64,000 nucleotides of DNA from Streptomyces pristinaespiralis (GCF_001278075.1 NZ_CP011340.1:1240001-1304000); one strand, 5' to 3'. Positions 43,202 through 53,768 are shown, counted from the stretch's first letter. The notes: generated from the sequence alone by a model not told the origin. Made by a program: numbers and translations.

Positions 43202-44229
43202 CCGCGGCACCTCGACTCGGTGATCCCGATACCGGTGGGCGGAGGGCTGCCGTCCCACGTGGCGACGTCCGTGACCTTCGCTTCGCAGAGGTAGAGGTTC
43301 AGCCACGATCCGTAGGAGGCGAGGCGGGTGATGGCCTGCATCTTGGCGGGCGTCCGCTGAAGGAACTCCTCGATGCGCGGGGACCCCTTGTCCAGCTGCC
43401 CGGACAGGCGGCCCAGCTCGGCGATGTCCTTCTTGAGCGGTTGCCGGCCGTCCTCGAGGAGGCCGGCGGTGACGGTGGTGAGGTCTGCCATGGCCGCGAC
43501 GGCCTCCCCGAGAGGTTTGCGGTCGCCGGAGAATCCGCTGACCAGTTTCTGGAGGGTGACCACGAGTTCGTCGAAGCCCGCCTCGCGGTCGTTGACGGTC
43601 TTCAGGACGGTGTTGAGGTTCTTCACGACCTCGCCGATGACCTTGTCCTTCGCGGCGACGGTGCCGGTCAGCGAGCCGACGTGCCGCAGGATGCTGTCGA
43701 CGGTGCCGCCCTCGCCCTGCAGCACCTGGACGATGGAGCCCGCGAGATCGTTGATCTCACCGGGCGACAGGCCCTCGAACAGCGGCTGGAAGCCGTTGAA
43801 CAGCTGGGTGAGGTCGAGGGCCGGGGTGGTGCGCTCCAGCGGGATGGTGCTGCCCGTGGCGAACACGCGGCCGACGGGCCCCGCCCCCTGGTCGAGGTCG
43901 ATGTAGCGCTGCCCGACCATGTTGAGGTACTTGATCGACGCTGTGACCGAGGCGGGCAGGGTGCGGCCCTTCTGGACGGTGAAGGCGACCTCGGCGACCC
44001 GGCGCTCGACGACCTTCACCGACTCGACCTGGCCGACCTTCACCCCCGCGATGCGCACGCTGTCCCCGGGGACGAGCCCGGTCGCGTCGGTGAAGCGCGC
44101 CCGGTAGGGGGACGTCTCTCCGACCGAGGTGTTGGCGATGCCGAAGGCGAGGGCGGTGGTGGCGAGGACGGTCACCACGATGAACGCGAGGGACTTGACC
44201 AGCGGTCCCGCGAGAGAGCGGCGTTTCAC
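43198..44229 (-). CDS. MCE-family protein, second in operon (MceB-like)
   Basis: A 343-residue protein: helix SLAFIVVTVLATTALAFGIA, MCE domain YRARFTDATGLVPGDSVRIAGVKVGQVESV with IKYLNMVGQRYIDLDQG, then the helical region. Its C-terminus carries LNLYLCEAKV and a terminal Cys. GTG 44229 overlaps the previous stop as GTGA. The neighbouring arrangement shows that all six MCE subunits are made in fixed proportion from one message. Confidence 0.92.
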   Translation of the reverse strand: MKRRSLAGPLVKSLAFIVVTVLATTALAFGIANTSVGETSPYRARFTDATGLVPGDSVRIAGVKVGQVESVKVVERRVAEVAFTVQKGRTLPASVTASIKYLNMVGQRYIDLDQGAGPVGRVFATGSTIPLERTTPALDLTQLFNGFQPLFEGLSPGEINDLAGSIVQVLQGEGGTVDSILRHVGSLTGTVAAKDKVIGEVVKNLNTVLKTVNDREAGFDELVVTLQKLVSGFSGDRKPLGEAVAAMADLTTVTAGLLEDGRQPLKKDIAELGRLSGQLDKGSPRIEEFLQRTPAKMQAITRLASYGSWLNLYLCEAKVTDVATWDGSPPPTGIGITESRCRG

Positions 44230-45464
44230 TCGAGCGTCACCTCCGCACCGCGGTAGACGGGGCCGGTCAGCACGCTGCTCCAGTCGGGCAGCGTGCCGGG
44301 GGCCTTCTTCAGCTCCGGCGCCATCAGTTCGTTGACGAGCCGGTTCTCCTGCGGCGAGTTGGGCAGGCCGAGGCTCTCCGCGGCCGCCGACGCCGCTGAG
44401 GGGGCGGGGCTGCCGGTGTAGGGGACGGCGTAGCAGTGCGGTCCGCCGCCGCTGTCGTAGGCGGGGGTGTCCTTGCCGGGCACGTACTTGCCCAGCGAGG
44501 GCACGGCGGTCACGTCCACATGGAGTCCCGGCTCGTCGGTGCCCTTGCCGAGGGCCTTGTCCATGGCGGGCACGAACCCGGCGAGGGTGCGCAGGGTGCA
44601 CGGGAAGGAGGACGAGTACTCGGCGAGCAGTTCGAGGGTGGGCCGGCCGGCGGCGGCCAGCCGGATCAGGTTGTTCCGGTTCTTTCGCAGGAAGGAGGTG
44701 AGGTCCTGCGCCGAGGTGGTGGCCGAGCCGTACAGTCCGGCGAGCCGGGCCTGCTGGTCGGCGATGGTGCCGCTGGTGGTGGTGAAGTCGGTGAGCGCCT
44801 GGAGCACGTCGGGCGCGGCGTCCGCGTACAGATGGCTGACCTCGACGAGGTGCGCGATGTCCCGGTTGAGCACCGGGAGTTGCGGGTTGAGCTTCTTCAG
44901 GTGCCCCTCGAGGGTGACGAGCGTCTCGCCGAGCTGGTCGCCGCGGCCCTGGAGTGCCTGGGAGACGGCGGTGAGGGTGGCGGACAGCTTCTCCGGCTTG
45001 ACGGCGGTCAGCAGCGGGAGCACGTTGTCGAGGACCTGTTCCAGTTCGACGGCGTTGCTCGAGCGGTCCTGGGTGATGGTGTCCCCCGCGCCGAGCGTGC
45101 GTGCCGAGGTGTTCCGGGAGGGCGGCACGAGGGCGACGAAGCGTTCTCCGAAGAGGGTCGTCGGCAGCATCTGCGCGGTGACGTCGGCGGGCACCCGCCG
45201 CAGCTCGTCCCGGTCGACGGCGAGGGTGAGCCGGGCGCCGGTCCCGTCGGCGCGGATGTCACGGACCTCGCCGATGACGACGCCGCGCAGTTTGACCTCG
45301 GCGCCCCGGTGCATCTCGTTGCCGGCCGCTCCGGTGAGCACGGTGACGGTGGCGTCGTCGGTGAACTTCTTGTCGTAGACGGCCACCGAGAGCCATATGA
45401 GCAGCACGGGCACGAGCAGGAAGGCCACGCCCGCGAGCCGTCTTCTTGCCGTGTGCGCGGTCAT
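44226..45464 (-). CDS. MCE-family protein, first in operon (MceA-like)
   Basis: A 412-residue protein with helix LAGVAFLLVPVLLIWLSVAVY and an MCE domain (VTVLTGAAGNEMHRGAEVKLRGVVIGEVRDI; MLPTTLFGERFVALVP). It has the longest C-terminal tail of the first four subunits, ending in a Ser/Pro-rich then helical stretch. The ATG at 45464 overlaps the YrbEB stop. It is the first MCE gene after the permeases, the usual position of MceA. Confidence 0.92.
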   Translation of the reverse strand: MTAHTARRRLAGVAFLLVPVLLIWLSVAVYDKKFTDDATVTVLTGAAGNEMHRGAEVKLRGVVIGEVRDIRADGTGARLTLAVDRDELRRVPADVTAQMLPTTLFGERFVALVPPSRNTSARTLGAGDTITQDRSSNAVELEQVLDNVLPLLTAVKPEKLSATLTAVSQALQGRGDQLGETLVTLEGHLKKLNPQLPVLNRDIAHLVEVSHLYADAAPDVLQALTDFTTTSGTIADQQARLAGLYGSATTSAQDLTSFLRKNRNNLIRLAAAGRPTLELLAEYSSSFPCTLRTLAGFVPAMDKALGKGTDEPGLHVDVTAVPSLGKYVPGKDTPAYDSGGGPHCYAVPYTGSPAPSAASAAAESLGLPNSPQENRLVNELMAPELKKAPGTLPDWSSVLTGPVYRGAEVTLE

Positions 45465-46264
45465 CCGGCCACCTTCACCGTCGTGGTCGCGCCCCAGATG
45501 GCGAGCGAGAGGAAGAAGTCGGTGACGCTGATCAGCACGATGGCGTTGCGTACGGAGCGGCCCACGGCCACGCCGACACCGGCGGGGCCGCCGGAGGCGC
45601 GGAAGCCGTGGTAGCAGTGCGCGAGGATCACCATCACGCTGAAGATCAGCACCTTGAGGATCGACAGCAGGACGTCGTCCGGGGAGAGGAAGAGAGCGAA
45701 GTAGTGGTCGTAGGTGCCCGCGGACTGGCCGTTGAACAGCACGGTGACCCAGCGGGAGGCGAGGTAGGAGCTGAGCAGTCCGATCGCGTACAGCGGGACG
45801 ATGGCCACGACGCCGGCGATGATGCGCGTGGTGACGAGGTACGGCATGGACCGCACGCCCATCGCCTCGAGCGCGTCGACCTCCTCGTTGATGCGCATCG
45901 CGCCGAGCTGGGCGGTGAAGCCGGCGCCCACCGTGGCGGAGAGCGCGAGGCCGGCGACGAGCGGTGCGATCTCCCGGGTGTTGAAGTAGGCGGAGATGAA
46001 CCCGGTGAAGGCCGAGGTGCCGATCTGGTTGAGGGCCGCGTATCCCTGGAGGCCGACGACGGTCCCGGTGAACAGGGTCATGGCGATCATCACGCCGATG
46101 GTGCCGCCGATGACGCCGAGGCCGCCGCTTCCGAACGCCACCTCGGCGAGGAGGCGCTGCACCTCGCGCAGATAGCGGCGCAGGGTCTTCGGGATCCACA
46201 GGAGGGCCCGGACGTAGAAGATGAGCTGGTCGCCGCCGCGGTCCAGCCGGCCGAGCAAGGACAT
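45461..46264 (-). CDS. MlaE/YrbE-family permease, second (YrbEB-like)
   Basis: A 267-residue integral membrane protein with about five to six helices. The permease motif NEEVDALEAMGVRSMPYLVTTRI (about 128-150), with the conserved EE.DA...MG core, contacts the ATPase. With YrbEA it forms the membrane part of the lipid importer. Only three bases separate it from YrbEA and it overlaps MceA as ATGA. Confidence 0.94.
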   Translation of the reverse strand: MSLLGRLDRGGDQLIFYVRALLWIPKTLRRYLREVQRLLAEVAFGSGGLGVIGGTIGVMIAMTLFTGTVVGLQGYAALNQIGTSAFTGFISAYFNTREIAPLVAGLALSATVGAGFTAQLGAMRINEEVDALEAMGVRSMPYLVTTRIIAGVVAIVPLYAIGLLSSYLASRWVTVLFNGQSAGTYDHYFALFLSPDDVLLSILKVLIFSVMVILAHCYHGFRASGGPAGVGVAVGRSVRNAIVLISVTDFFLSLAIWGATTTVKVAG

Positions 46265-46267
46265 CGC

Positions 46268-47113
46268 TCAGCCCCCCTTCGGGGGGACGATCTGAAGATA
46301 GATCGCCGTGAGGACCATGTTCACGAAGAACAGCAGCATGAAGGTGATGACGACGGACTGATTGACCGCGTCGCCGACGCCTTTGGGGCCGCCGCGTGGA
46401 CCCAGCCCGCGGTAGGCGGCGACGATGCCCGCGATGAAGCCGAAGATCAGGGCCTTGAGCTCGCTGACGTAGAGGTCGGGCAGTTGCGCGAGGGCGGAGA
46501 AGCTGGCGAGGTACGCGCCGGGGGTGCCCCCCTGCATGATCACGTTGAAGAAGTAGCCGCCGAGGGTGCCGACGACGGAGACCATTCCGTTGAGCAGTAC
46601 GGCGACCAGCATGGTGGCCAGCACGCGCGGTACCACCAGGCGCTGGACCGGTGAGACGCCCATGACCTCCATGGCGTCGAGCTCTTCGCGGATCTTGCGG
46701 GAGCCGAGGTCGGCGCAGATCGCCGAGCCGCCTGCGCCGGCGATCAGCAGGGCCACGATCAGCGGGCTGGCCTGCTGGATGACGGCGAGGACGCTGGCGC
46801 CGCCGGTGAAGGACTGTGCGCCGAGCTGCTGGGTGAGCGAGCCGACCTGGAGGGCGATGACCGCGCCGAACGGGATGGACACGAGGGCGGCCGGGAGGAT
46901 GGTGACACTGGCCACGAACCAGAACTGCTCGATGAATTCGCGCAGTTGGAACGGCCGGCGGAAGATCGCCCGGGTCACCTCCGCGGCGAGCGCGAAAAGC
47001 TTGCCGGTCTCGCGCAGCGGCGCGAGCAGCTTCGAGGGTCCTCTCACCGCCGGGACGCCGGCGGGTCGGTCGTCGGCCAGTGCGGGCGGCCGCACCGGCG
47101 GCGGGGCGGTCAT
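46268..47113 (-). CDS. MlaE/YrbE-family permease, first (YrbEA-like)
   Basis: A 281-residue membrane protein with a Pro-rich N-terminal tail (1-30). The coupling motif is KIREELDAMEVMGVSPVQRLVVPR, and hydrophobic helices include LIVALLIAGAGGSAICA and ITFMLLFFVNMVLTAIYL. It is the partner of YrbEB in the permease dimer. The ATG at 47113 overlaps the ATPase stop as ATGA, so the transporter core is co-translated. Confidence 0.94.
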   Translation of the reverse strand: MTAPPPVRPPALADDRPAGVPAVRGPSKLLAPLRETGKLFALAAEVTRAIFRRPFQLREFIEQFWFVASVTILPAALVSIPFGAVIALQVGSLTQQLGAQSFTGGASVLAVIQQASPLIVALLIAGAGGSAICADLGSRKIREELDAMEVMGVSPVQRLVVPRVLATMLVAVLLNGMVSVVGTLGGYFFNVIMQGGTPGAYLASFSALAQLPDLYVSELKALIFGFIAGIVAAYRGLGPRGGPKGVGDAVNQSVVITFMLLFFVNMVLTAIYLQIVPPKGG

Positions 47114-48093
47114 CCGGTGACTCCGCCGCCGGCCGGGCTGTAGCTCCGCATGATCGCGGTACGGGCCGCCTCCGGCAGTTGGGCCATCATGCCGAGGACC
47201 CGTTCCCTGCGGCGCAGCGCACCCTGGCGGACGGGCATACCGGGTGAGGGTTCCAGCTGGGGGACGACGGTGCGTGGCCCGGCGCGGTCGCTGCCGGCGG
47301 CCCGCTGCTCCCGCGCGAGGGTGGCGGCGTCCTTCTCCTCCGACATCCCGATGGGGCCTTCGCGCCTTCCGCCGAGGAACTGGGCGACGACGGGTTCCTC
47401 GCTGGTCAGCAGCACCTCGCGGGGCCCGAAGGTGACGAGGTTGCGGCGGAAGAGCATGCCCATGTTGTCGGGGACGGTGGCCGCGATGTCGAGATTGTGG
47501 GTGACGATCAGCATCGTCGCGTCGATCTGCGCGTTGAGGTCGATCAGCAGTTGTGACAGATAGGCAGTGCGCACGGGGTCCAGACCGGAGTCCGGCTCGT
47601 CGCAGAGGATGATCTGCGGGTCGAGGACCAGGGCGCGGGCGAGCCCGGCGCGTTTGCGCATACCGCCGGAGATCTCGCCGGGGAGTTTGCCCTCGGCGCC
47701 GAGGAGTCCGACGACCTCGATGCGCTCCATGACGATGCGCCGGATCTCGGACTCCTTCTTGCGGGTGTGTTCACGCAAGGGGAAGGCGATGTTGTCGAAG
47801 AGCGTCATCGACCCGAAGAGCGCGCCGTCCTGGAACATCAGACCGAACAGCTTGCGCGTCTCGTAGATGTCGCGTTCGGGGCTGCCCACCATGTCGACGC
47901 CGTCGATGAGTACGCGGCCGCGTTCCGGTTTGAGCAGTCCGATGATGGATTTGAGGAAGACGGTCTTCCCGGTTCCCGAGGGTCCGAGCATGACGCTGAC
48001 TTCTCCGGCCGGGAGGGTGAGCGTGACGTCCTGCCAGATGTTCTGTTTGCCGAAGGACTTGGTGAGACCTTCGACGACTACCTCGATTCCCAT
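47110..48093 (-). CDS. ABC transporter ATPase of the Mce system (MlaF/Mkl-like)
   Basis: A 327-residue ATPase. Walker A is GPSGTGKT, the signature SGGMRKRAGLARAL, and Walker B IILCDEPDSGLDP, with an LIVTHNLD switch. Beyond residue 260 it has an Mkl-like C-terminal extension of about 65 residues (charged, then MMAQLPEAARTAIMRSY). It powers lipid uptake through YrbEA/B and the MCE tunnel. It is the first gene of the 13-gene operon; two perfect palindromes lie in the 263 bases upstream. Confidence 0.94.
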   Translation of the reverse strand: MGIEVVVEGLTKSFGKQNIWQDVTLTLPAGEVSVMLGPSGTGKTVFLKSIIGLLKPERGRVLIDGVDMVGSPERDIYETRKLFGLMFQDGALFGSMTLFDNIAFPLREHTRKKESEIRRIVMERIEVVGLLGAEGKLPGEISGGMRKRAGLARALVLDPQIILCDEPDSGLDPVRTAYLSQLLIDLNAQIDATMLIVTHNLDIAATVPDNMGMLFRRNLVTFGPREVLLTSEEPVVAQFLGGRREGPIGMSEEKDAATLAREQRAAGSDRAGPRTVVPQLEPSPGMPVRQGALRRRERVLGMMAQLPEAARTAIMRSYSPAGGGVTG

Positions 48094-48166
48094 TTCACCT
48101 CCCGTTCGGTGGTCCGTGGCAGCGGGCTGCGCACAGGTGTCGAAAGTGGCGGAAGTGCACCGGGCG

Positions 48167-48185
48167 CCCGCACGTTACGTGCGGG
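48167..48185. promoter_or_regulatory. Palindrome upstream of the mce operon (proximal)
   Basis: CCCGCACG (48167-48174), TTA, CGTGCGGG (48178-48185): eight perfect pairs around a three-base centre, 74 bases before the ATPase start. It could be an operator or a small hairpin in the leader. Confidence 0.5.
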
Positions 48186-48238
48186 TAGGCGGCCGGGGCA
48201 ATGGCTGTGACCAGCGCGTTCAGGCCGAACTCGGTGGT

Positions 48239-48255
48239 TTGTCACGTCGTGACAA
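48239..48255. promoter_or_regulatory. Palindrome upstream of the mce operon (distal), candidate operator
   Basis: TTGTCACGTCGTGACAA, perfect eight-base arms around one base, 146 bases before the ATPase start and about 100 bases after the end of the secreted-protein gene. Size and symmetry suit a dimeric repressor or activator. I do not find a second copy near the PucR gene. Confidence 0.6.
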
Positions 48256-48304
48256 CGCGGCGCGAGAACCTTGTCCACCGGTGCGTACGATCGCCGGGCG
48301 GGGG

Positions 48305-48327
48305 CGCCGGCCCCGCCGCGGCCGGCG
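48305..48327 (-). terminator. Hairpin after the secreted-protein gene
   Basis: CGCCGGCC (48305-48312) pairs with GGCCGGCG (48320-48327) around a seven-base loop, 30 bases after the stop at 48357. It probably ends the transcript that would otherwise run into the mce operon. Confidence 0.5.
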
Positions 48328-48356
48328 TCGCGGGACGCGGCCGCCGGGCGGACGGC

Positions 48357-49856
48357 TCATCGAGTGTCCTGGCCGGGGAGCGGCGGGATCGTCGGCGGGC
48401 ATTCGTTGTTCGGGGTGTTCGGGATGCACAGCGGTCCCTGCCTCATGGCGATCAGGTTGCCAGGCCCGGACAGCGACGCGCTGAACAGCTGGTCGAGGTC
48501 CTCCCCGCCCGTGCCGCAGCCGGAGAACTCGGGGATCGTCACCGTGCCCCGCATCGGGCCGCCCTTGAAGACGTTCTCGTAGTCGGGGAACTTGCCGTGC
48601 AGGACCACCCGGTAGGGGCGCGCCGTCCGGCAGGCGGGGCCGACGTCCAGCGGTGTGCCGTTGACCTTCACGTCGTAGACCCGCAGCGACTGGTAGAAGC
48701 CGGCCTGGGCGAAGTTGAGCCTGTTGGGCGGTGAGCCGATGGTGCCCGTGGAGATGGTGACGGGTCCGTTGGTGAACTCGACCTTCGCGGTGACCGGCTG
48801 GAAGCCGAAGGTCAGGAAGGTGGATGTGGCGTCCGGCAGCGGCAGTTCACCGTAGGAGTCGGCGCGGAAGTAGCTGCCGCCGGGCCGGGTGCCCGGCCGG
48901 GACACCGACCGGGTGACGGCCAGCACGTTGATCAACTGCGGAGCGGCGGAGGGATCGTTGACGATCATCGCCCCTCCGAGCTTCTCTACGCCTGCGAAAC
49001 CGACGGCGTACGCGCAGCCGAGCCTGCCGGGCAGGATGGTGACGCGGGGCGGCTCGCCGCCGGGCGGGGGCTGGGGCACGAAACTCTCGTCGATCCCGCC
49101 GGCCGGCTTCTCCGTCGGGCAGGGACTTCCCGGCTCCGTCGGCGAGGGTTCGACGGCGATGTCCTGTGGCAGCACGGGCTCCTCGCCGGTGGGGGTGGCG
49201 GAGGGGCCCGGCTCCTGCGAGGGATCGGGGCGGGTGCCGCCGGGCACGGGCACGGTCGCCAGCAGGGCGTCCTGCCCTTCGGCCGGCAGGCAGTCGACGG
49301 CGGGCAGCGCCGCCGGCTGCGTCGTTGCGACCTCGCCGGTCTGCGGCCGCAACTTGAGCCTCATGGCCCGCGCGGTGAAGGTGATGTCGCCGGGGGCGGT
49401 GACGGTCACGGAGGGGACGGCGCCGCGGTGTTCGAGCACCAAGTCTTCGGTCCCGTCCGGCGCGGGGGCGGCCGGCGCGGCCAGAGCTCCCCAACGGGCC
49501 TCGGCAGAACGCCCTTTCTGCGCGACCAGCACGGTGAGATCGGCAAGACCGGCGACGGTTGTCGTGCCTTCGGGCAGCACCCCGTCGAGCGCGCCCGGCC
49601 CGATCGTCAGCCGCACGGCCGCCTCACCCGGCTGGACGGGCCGGTTCACGGAGCCCCTGTCCGGATACGCGCCGGTGATCTCGGCGGTCACGGTATGCGT
49701 GCCCGACGGGAACACGCACTCGTACGCCACACTCACCTCTGTGTCCTGCGCCCGGGCGGCAGAACCGGGGCCTGCCAGAATTCCCGCGACCAATCCCGCG
49801 GCACCGAGAAAGGCAATGCGGGAAATGCGAGGAGGACGTTTCGCAACGCCCGTCAT
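48357..49856 (-). CDS. Secreted protein with DUF6801-like N-terminal domain
   Basis: A 499-residue exported protein. A signal peptide covers about residues 1-37. The N-terminal domain (about 40-180: VSVAYECVFPSGTHTVTAEITGAYPDRG..., DITFTARAMRLKLRPQTG) resembles actinobacterial DUF6801. A Pro/Glu-rich linker (210-270) joins it to a C-terminal beta domain with paired Cys (GRLGCAYAVGFAG; VGPACRTARPY; FSGCGTGG). The function is unknown. Its position upstream of the mce operon suggests an extracellular lipid-related role, as inference only. I prefer ATG 49856 (GGGGGG upstream) over ATG 49868. Confidence 0.75.
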   Translation of the reverse strand: MTGVAKRPPRISRIAFLGAAGLVAGILAGPGSAARAQDTEVSVAYECVFPSGTHTVTAEITGAYPDRGSVNRPVQPGEAAVRLTIGPGALDGVLPEGTTTVAGLADLTVLVAQKGRSAEARWGALAAPAAPAPDGTEDLVLEHRGAVPSVTVTAPGDITFTARAMRLKLRPQTGEVATTQPAALPAVDCLPAEGQDALLATVPVPGGTRPDPSQEPGPSATPTGEEPVLPQDIAVEPSPTEPGSPCPTEKPAGGIDESFVPQPPPGGEPPRVTILPGRLGCAYAVGFAGVEKLGGAMIVNDPSAAPQLINVLAVTRSVSRPGTRPGGSYFRADSYGELPLPDATSTFLTFGFQPVTAKVEFTNGPVTISTGTIGSPPNRLNFAQAGFYQSLRVYDVKVNGTPLDVGPACRTARPYRVVLHGKFPDYENVFKGGPMRGTVTIPEFSGCGTGGEDLDQLFSASLSGPGNLIAMRQGPLCIPNTPNNECPPTIPPLPGQDTR

Positions 49857-49984
49857 GGTGCCCCCCATTTACTGGTGTGCGGCCTTGTTGCCGGGGAAAT
49901 CGATCCGTTCAAAGACCCGCCGCGGCAACCCCGTGCCCGGGTGGACCCGGGTCACGGGGCTGGCCGCGCGGCTGCCGGCCGGCG

Positions 49985-51042
<1,058 letters not shown>

Positions 51043-52260
51043 ATGCCGAGAACGACCACCCAGCCGTCGGACGCCGGAGAGCCGCTCGGGCCACTGCCAC
51101 AGGAGTTCGCCGCCATCATCAGGCCCGAACTGCCCAGCCTGATCCAGGAGATCGGCATCGAGGTGACCCGTGCCTACCCCGAGTACGGGCGGCTGCTGAA
51201 GGGTCCGTACGGGCAGGCCATCCAGATCGGCGTCGAACAGAACATCTCCGTCTTCGTCGAACAGGTGGCGTCCCCTTCGACGCCGTCACCCCTGCGCGAC
51301 GAGATGCTGCGCCGCTTCGGCCGGTTCGAGGCGTACGAGGGCCGCAGCCTGGACTCCCTGCACGGGGCCTACCGGCTCGGCGCCCGCGTGGCCCTGCGCC
51401 GCGCCAAACGGATCGGCCGGCGCTACAACCTCTCCCCCACCCTGATGCTGAGCTTCGCCGACGCCCTCTTCGCCTACGTGGACGAGCTCGAGGCCCTCAC
51501 CAGGGAGGGCTATCTGGAGGTCCGGGCGAGGACGGCCGAGCAGGACGCGACGGTACGGCGCAGGCTGCTGCACCTGATCATGGCGGGTCCGCCCGTGCCG
51601 CGCTCCGCGATCACGGAGCTGTCCGAGCAGGCGGGGTGGCCGCTGCCGGAGAAGGTCACGCTCGTCGCCCTGCGCACGTCGCCGGAATTGGCCGGAACGG
51701 AACTCGACAACGATGTCCTGGCGGAACTGGGCGGGCCGCACCCGCACTTACTCGTCCCGGGACCGGTCGACGACCAGCGAAGACACACGCTGGAGAACGC
51801 GTTGACCGGCCACCGGGCCGCCGTGGGACTGACCGTACCGACCGCCGATGCCGCGGACTCCATCCGATGGGCCCGCCGCCTCCTCGACTTCATCGACTCG
51901 GGTGTCGTGGACGACGCCCCGCTCACCTTCTGCTCCGACCACATGCTCACCCTGTGGCTGCTGTCGGACCCCGCCCTGCTGAACCAGCTGGCGGAGCGCG
52001 AACTCGCCCCCCTCGCCGGGCTGACGCCCACCCGCCGCAACCGGCTGCTCGAGACCCTGCGGATCTGGCTGGACACCCGCGGCACCGCGGCACGGATGGG
52101 GGAGCTGCTCGATGTGCACCCGCAGACCGTCCGCTACCGGCTGCGCAACCTCGAGTCCATCTTCGGTGATCAGCTCACCGACCCCGAGAGCCGGTTCGCG
52201 ACCGAGGTCGTGCTGCGTGCGCTGCACCTGCGGGAGCGCCGCGACGACAACGCGCGCTGA
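51043..52260 (+). CDS. PucR/CdaR-family transcriptional regulator
   Basis: A 405-residue regulator. The N-terminal helical domain (about 20-170) is of the RsbRD-like type common in actinobacterial PucR proteins, a GGDEF-like middle follows, and the C-terminal PucR helix-turn-helix is LLETLRIWLDTRGTAARMGELLDVHPQTVRYRLRNLE (about 345-382). GAGGGG precedes ATG 51043. It is divergent from the two secreted-protein genes and the mce operon, the most likely targets. Downstream is a long gene-free gap. Confidence 0.9.
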   Translation: MPRTTTQPSDAGEPLGPLPQEFAAIIRPELPSLIQEIGIEVTRAYPEYGRLLKGPYGQAIQIGVEQNISVFVEQVASPSTPSPLRDEMLRRFGRFEAYEGRSLDSLHGAYRLGARVALRRAKRIGRRYNLSPTLMLSFADALFAYVDELEALTREGYLEVRARTAEQDATVRRRLLHLIMAGPPVPRSAITELSEQAGWPLPEKVTLVALRTSPELAGTELDNDVLAELGGPHPHLLVPGPVDDQRRHTLENALTGHRAAVGLTVPTADAADSIRWARRLLDFIDSGVVDDAPLTFCSDHMLTLWLLSDPALLNQLAERELAPLAGLTPTRRNRLLETLRIWLDTRGTAARMGELLDVHPQTVRYRLRNLESIFGDQLTDPESRFATEVVLRALHLRERRDDNAR

Positions 52261-53047
52261 CAGCCACACCTCGTTCCGTGCACGGCGTTCCCGCGACCGT
52301 TCCGGAGCGCGAACCGCGCGCCGGTCGGCCCCTGGGCGCGGGCGGCAGGTCCTGATCGCCGAAGGCGACGAGGACGTGCCGCCCGGGTCGCGGTGATCGT
52401 CGGCGTCCGGCACCGGTGCAGGGCCGCCCAAGGCCCCTTCCGCGCCGGATGATCTCCCGCCGTGGGTGTTCGCCCCGAGTGTGTCCAGTGTCACCCCCGG
52501 GGCCGCCGTCGAGGGACCGGGCGCGGCCCGGCCCTTCCCCGTCCCTGCCGGCCCCGCCCGCGGGCGCGATGCCTCGCACCCCGGCCGCTCCGCCCTGACC
52601 TGCGGTGTTGCCCCGCCGACCGCGTGGGTCCGGGGCCGCGAACGAGGCGGCGTAGATCCACGGGGGACGGCCGCCGGCGGCCCGGGCCGAGGGAGCGGGA
52701 GCGCCCCGGCCGGGGCGGCAGCACGACGCGGCGGGCCCTCCGCAGCCCCGCAGTGATCAACCCTCTCGCCGTTTCACCCACTTGAGCTGCGCATTCGGCC
52801 GCCGCGGCCCGGATTCCCCCGATCGGCGTCCCTTTTGCGCCGCAAGCCCGCCGATTCGGGTGCTTCGGCGGCGTTCGCGTAAGGTATGTCGGCGGTGCTG
52901 CCGGGGACGGACGGCCGGGCGAAGGGTGCGGTACGCGCCTCTCGTACGACGCCCTCGCCCTCTCGGCGGCTCCGCCGGGACGCGGTCGACCCACTCCCGC
53001 GTAACGAGAGATCACGGGGCGACCCGTACGGTAAAGAAGGACTTCAC
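52261..53047. other. Gene-free interval
   Basis: About 790 bases without a supportable gene. The open frames are Arg/Gly/Pro-rich and contradict one another on both strands. A TAAGGT hexamer at 52880-52885 could be the -10 of the small downstream gene. Decayed coding sequence is possible in 52260-52760 but I cannot identify any family. Confidence 0.55.
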
Positions 53048-53305
53048 GTGACCGCCTCCCCCCTCGTTCCGGTGCCGATCCCCGACCGCGTCGCGGTGAT
53101 GATCGGGTCCTGCATGCCGGTCCACATCCTCCAGGCGGAGATCGACGCCGAGTGCGCGGCGCGCGAGGTGAGCCTGTTCCGCGGGCCGCTGTGCGCGGAG
53201 GACCGGGCGGACCGGGAACACGCGCTCGCCGTTCTCGCGCGGGCCAACAAGGTGCTGGCCGCCTACGACCCCCGGCTCATGGTCATGCCGCGCCGGCACC
53301 GCTGA
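53048..53305 (+). CDS. Small hypothetical protein
   Basis: An 85-residue protein starting at GTG 53048 with AAGGA six bases upstream. It is helical (HILQAEIDAECAAREVSLFRG, then EDRADREHALAVLARANKVLAAYD) with a basic end, and has Cys residues in GSCMPVH, AECA and LCAED. I recognise no domain. An in-frame ATG at 52886 would add 54 low-complexity residues and is unlikely to be the start. It is convergent with the YchJ gene. Confidence 0.65.
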   Translation: MTASPLVPVPIPDRVAVMIGSCMPVHILQAEIDAECAAREVSLFRGPLCAEDRADREHALAVLARANKVLAAYDPRLMVMPRRHR

Positions 53306-53333
53306 CGGCGGGCGGCCTCGCCCGGCGCGTGCC

Positions 53334-53768
53334 TCACTCGACGAAGGTGCCGTCGACGTACACCCAAGCGCCGTTCTCACGCTCGAAGTTGCTGTGTTCG
53401 TGCAGCTCGCCCCGGTTGCCGTGGTGGCGGTAGCGGGCGCGGAAGGTCACGGTGCCGCTCGAGTGGAAGGCGCTGCCGTCCGTGGTGGCGACGATCTCGA
53501 GAGAGGTCCACTGCATTCCCGGGTCCAGCTCGAGATGGCGGGGCCTGGTCGACGAGTGCCACGTGCGCAGCAGGTACGCCGCGTCGTGGACGACGAAGGC
53601 GCTGTAGCGCGAGCGCATCAGCAGCTCGGCCGTGGGCGCGGACCGCTCCCCGCCGTGGAACCGGCCGCAGCACTCGCCGTACGGGGCGGGCAGCCCGCAG
53701 GGACAGGGCGACTCGGCGGTGAGGGTGGGAGGCGTGGTGCCTCTGGTGTGTTTGGTTCGTCGGGCCAT
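53334..53768 (-). CDS. YchJ-family (UPF0225) SEC-C motif protein
   Basis: A 144-residue protein. The zinc-binding SEC-C-like motif CPCGLPAPYGECCGRFH is near the N-terminus, followed by the YchJ core (AELLMRSRYSAFVVHDAAYLLRTWHSSTRP) and an NTF2-like domain ending HSNFERENGAWVYVDG. The function is unknown. I place the start at ATG 53768, which gives the usual length; the upstream in-frame extension reads into the regulatory region of the next gene. Confidence 0.9.
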   Translation of the reverse strand: MARRTKHTRGTTPPTLTAESPCPCGLPAPYGECCGRFHGGERSAPTAELLMRSRYSAFVVHDAAYLLRTWHSSTRPRHLELDPGMQWTSLEIVATTDGSAFHSSGTVTFRARYRHHGNRGELHEHSNFERENGAWVYVDGTFVE

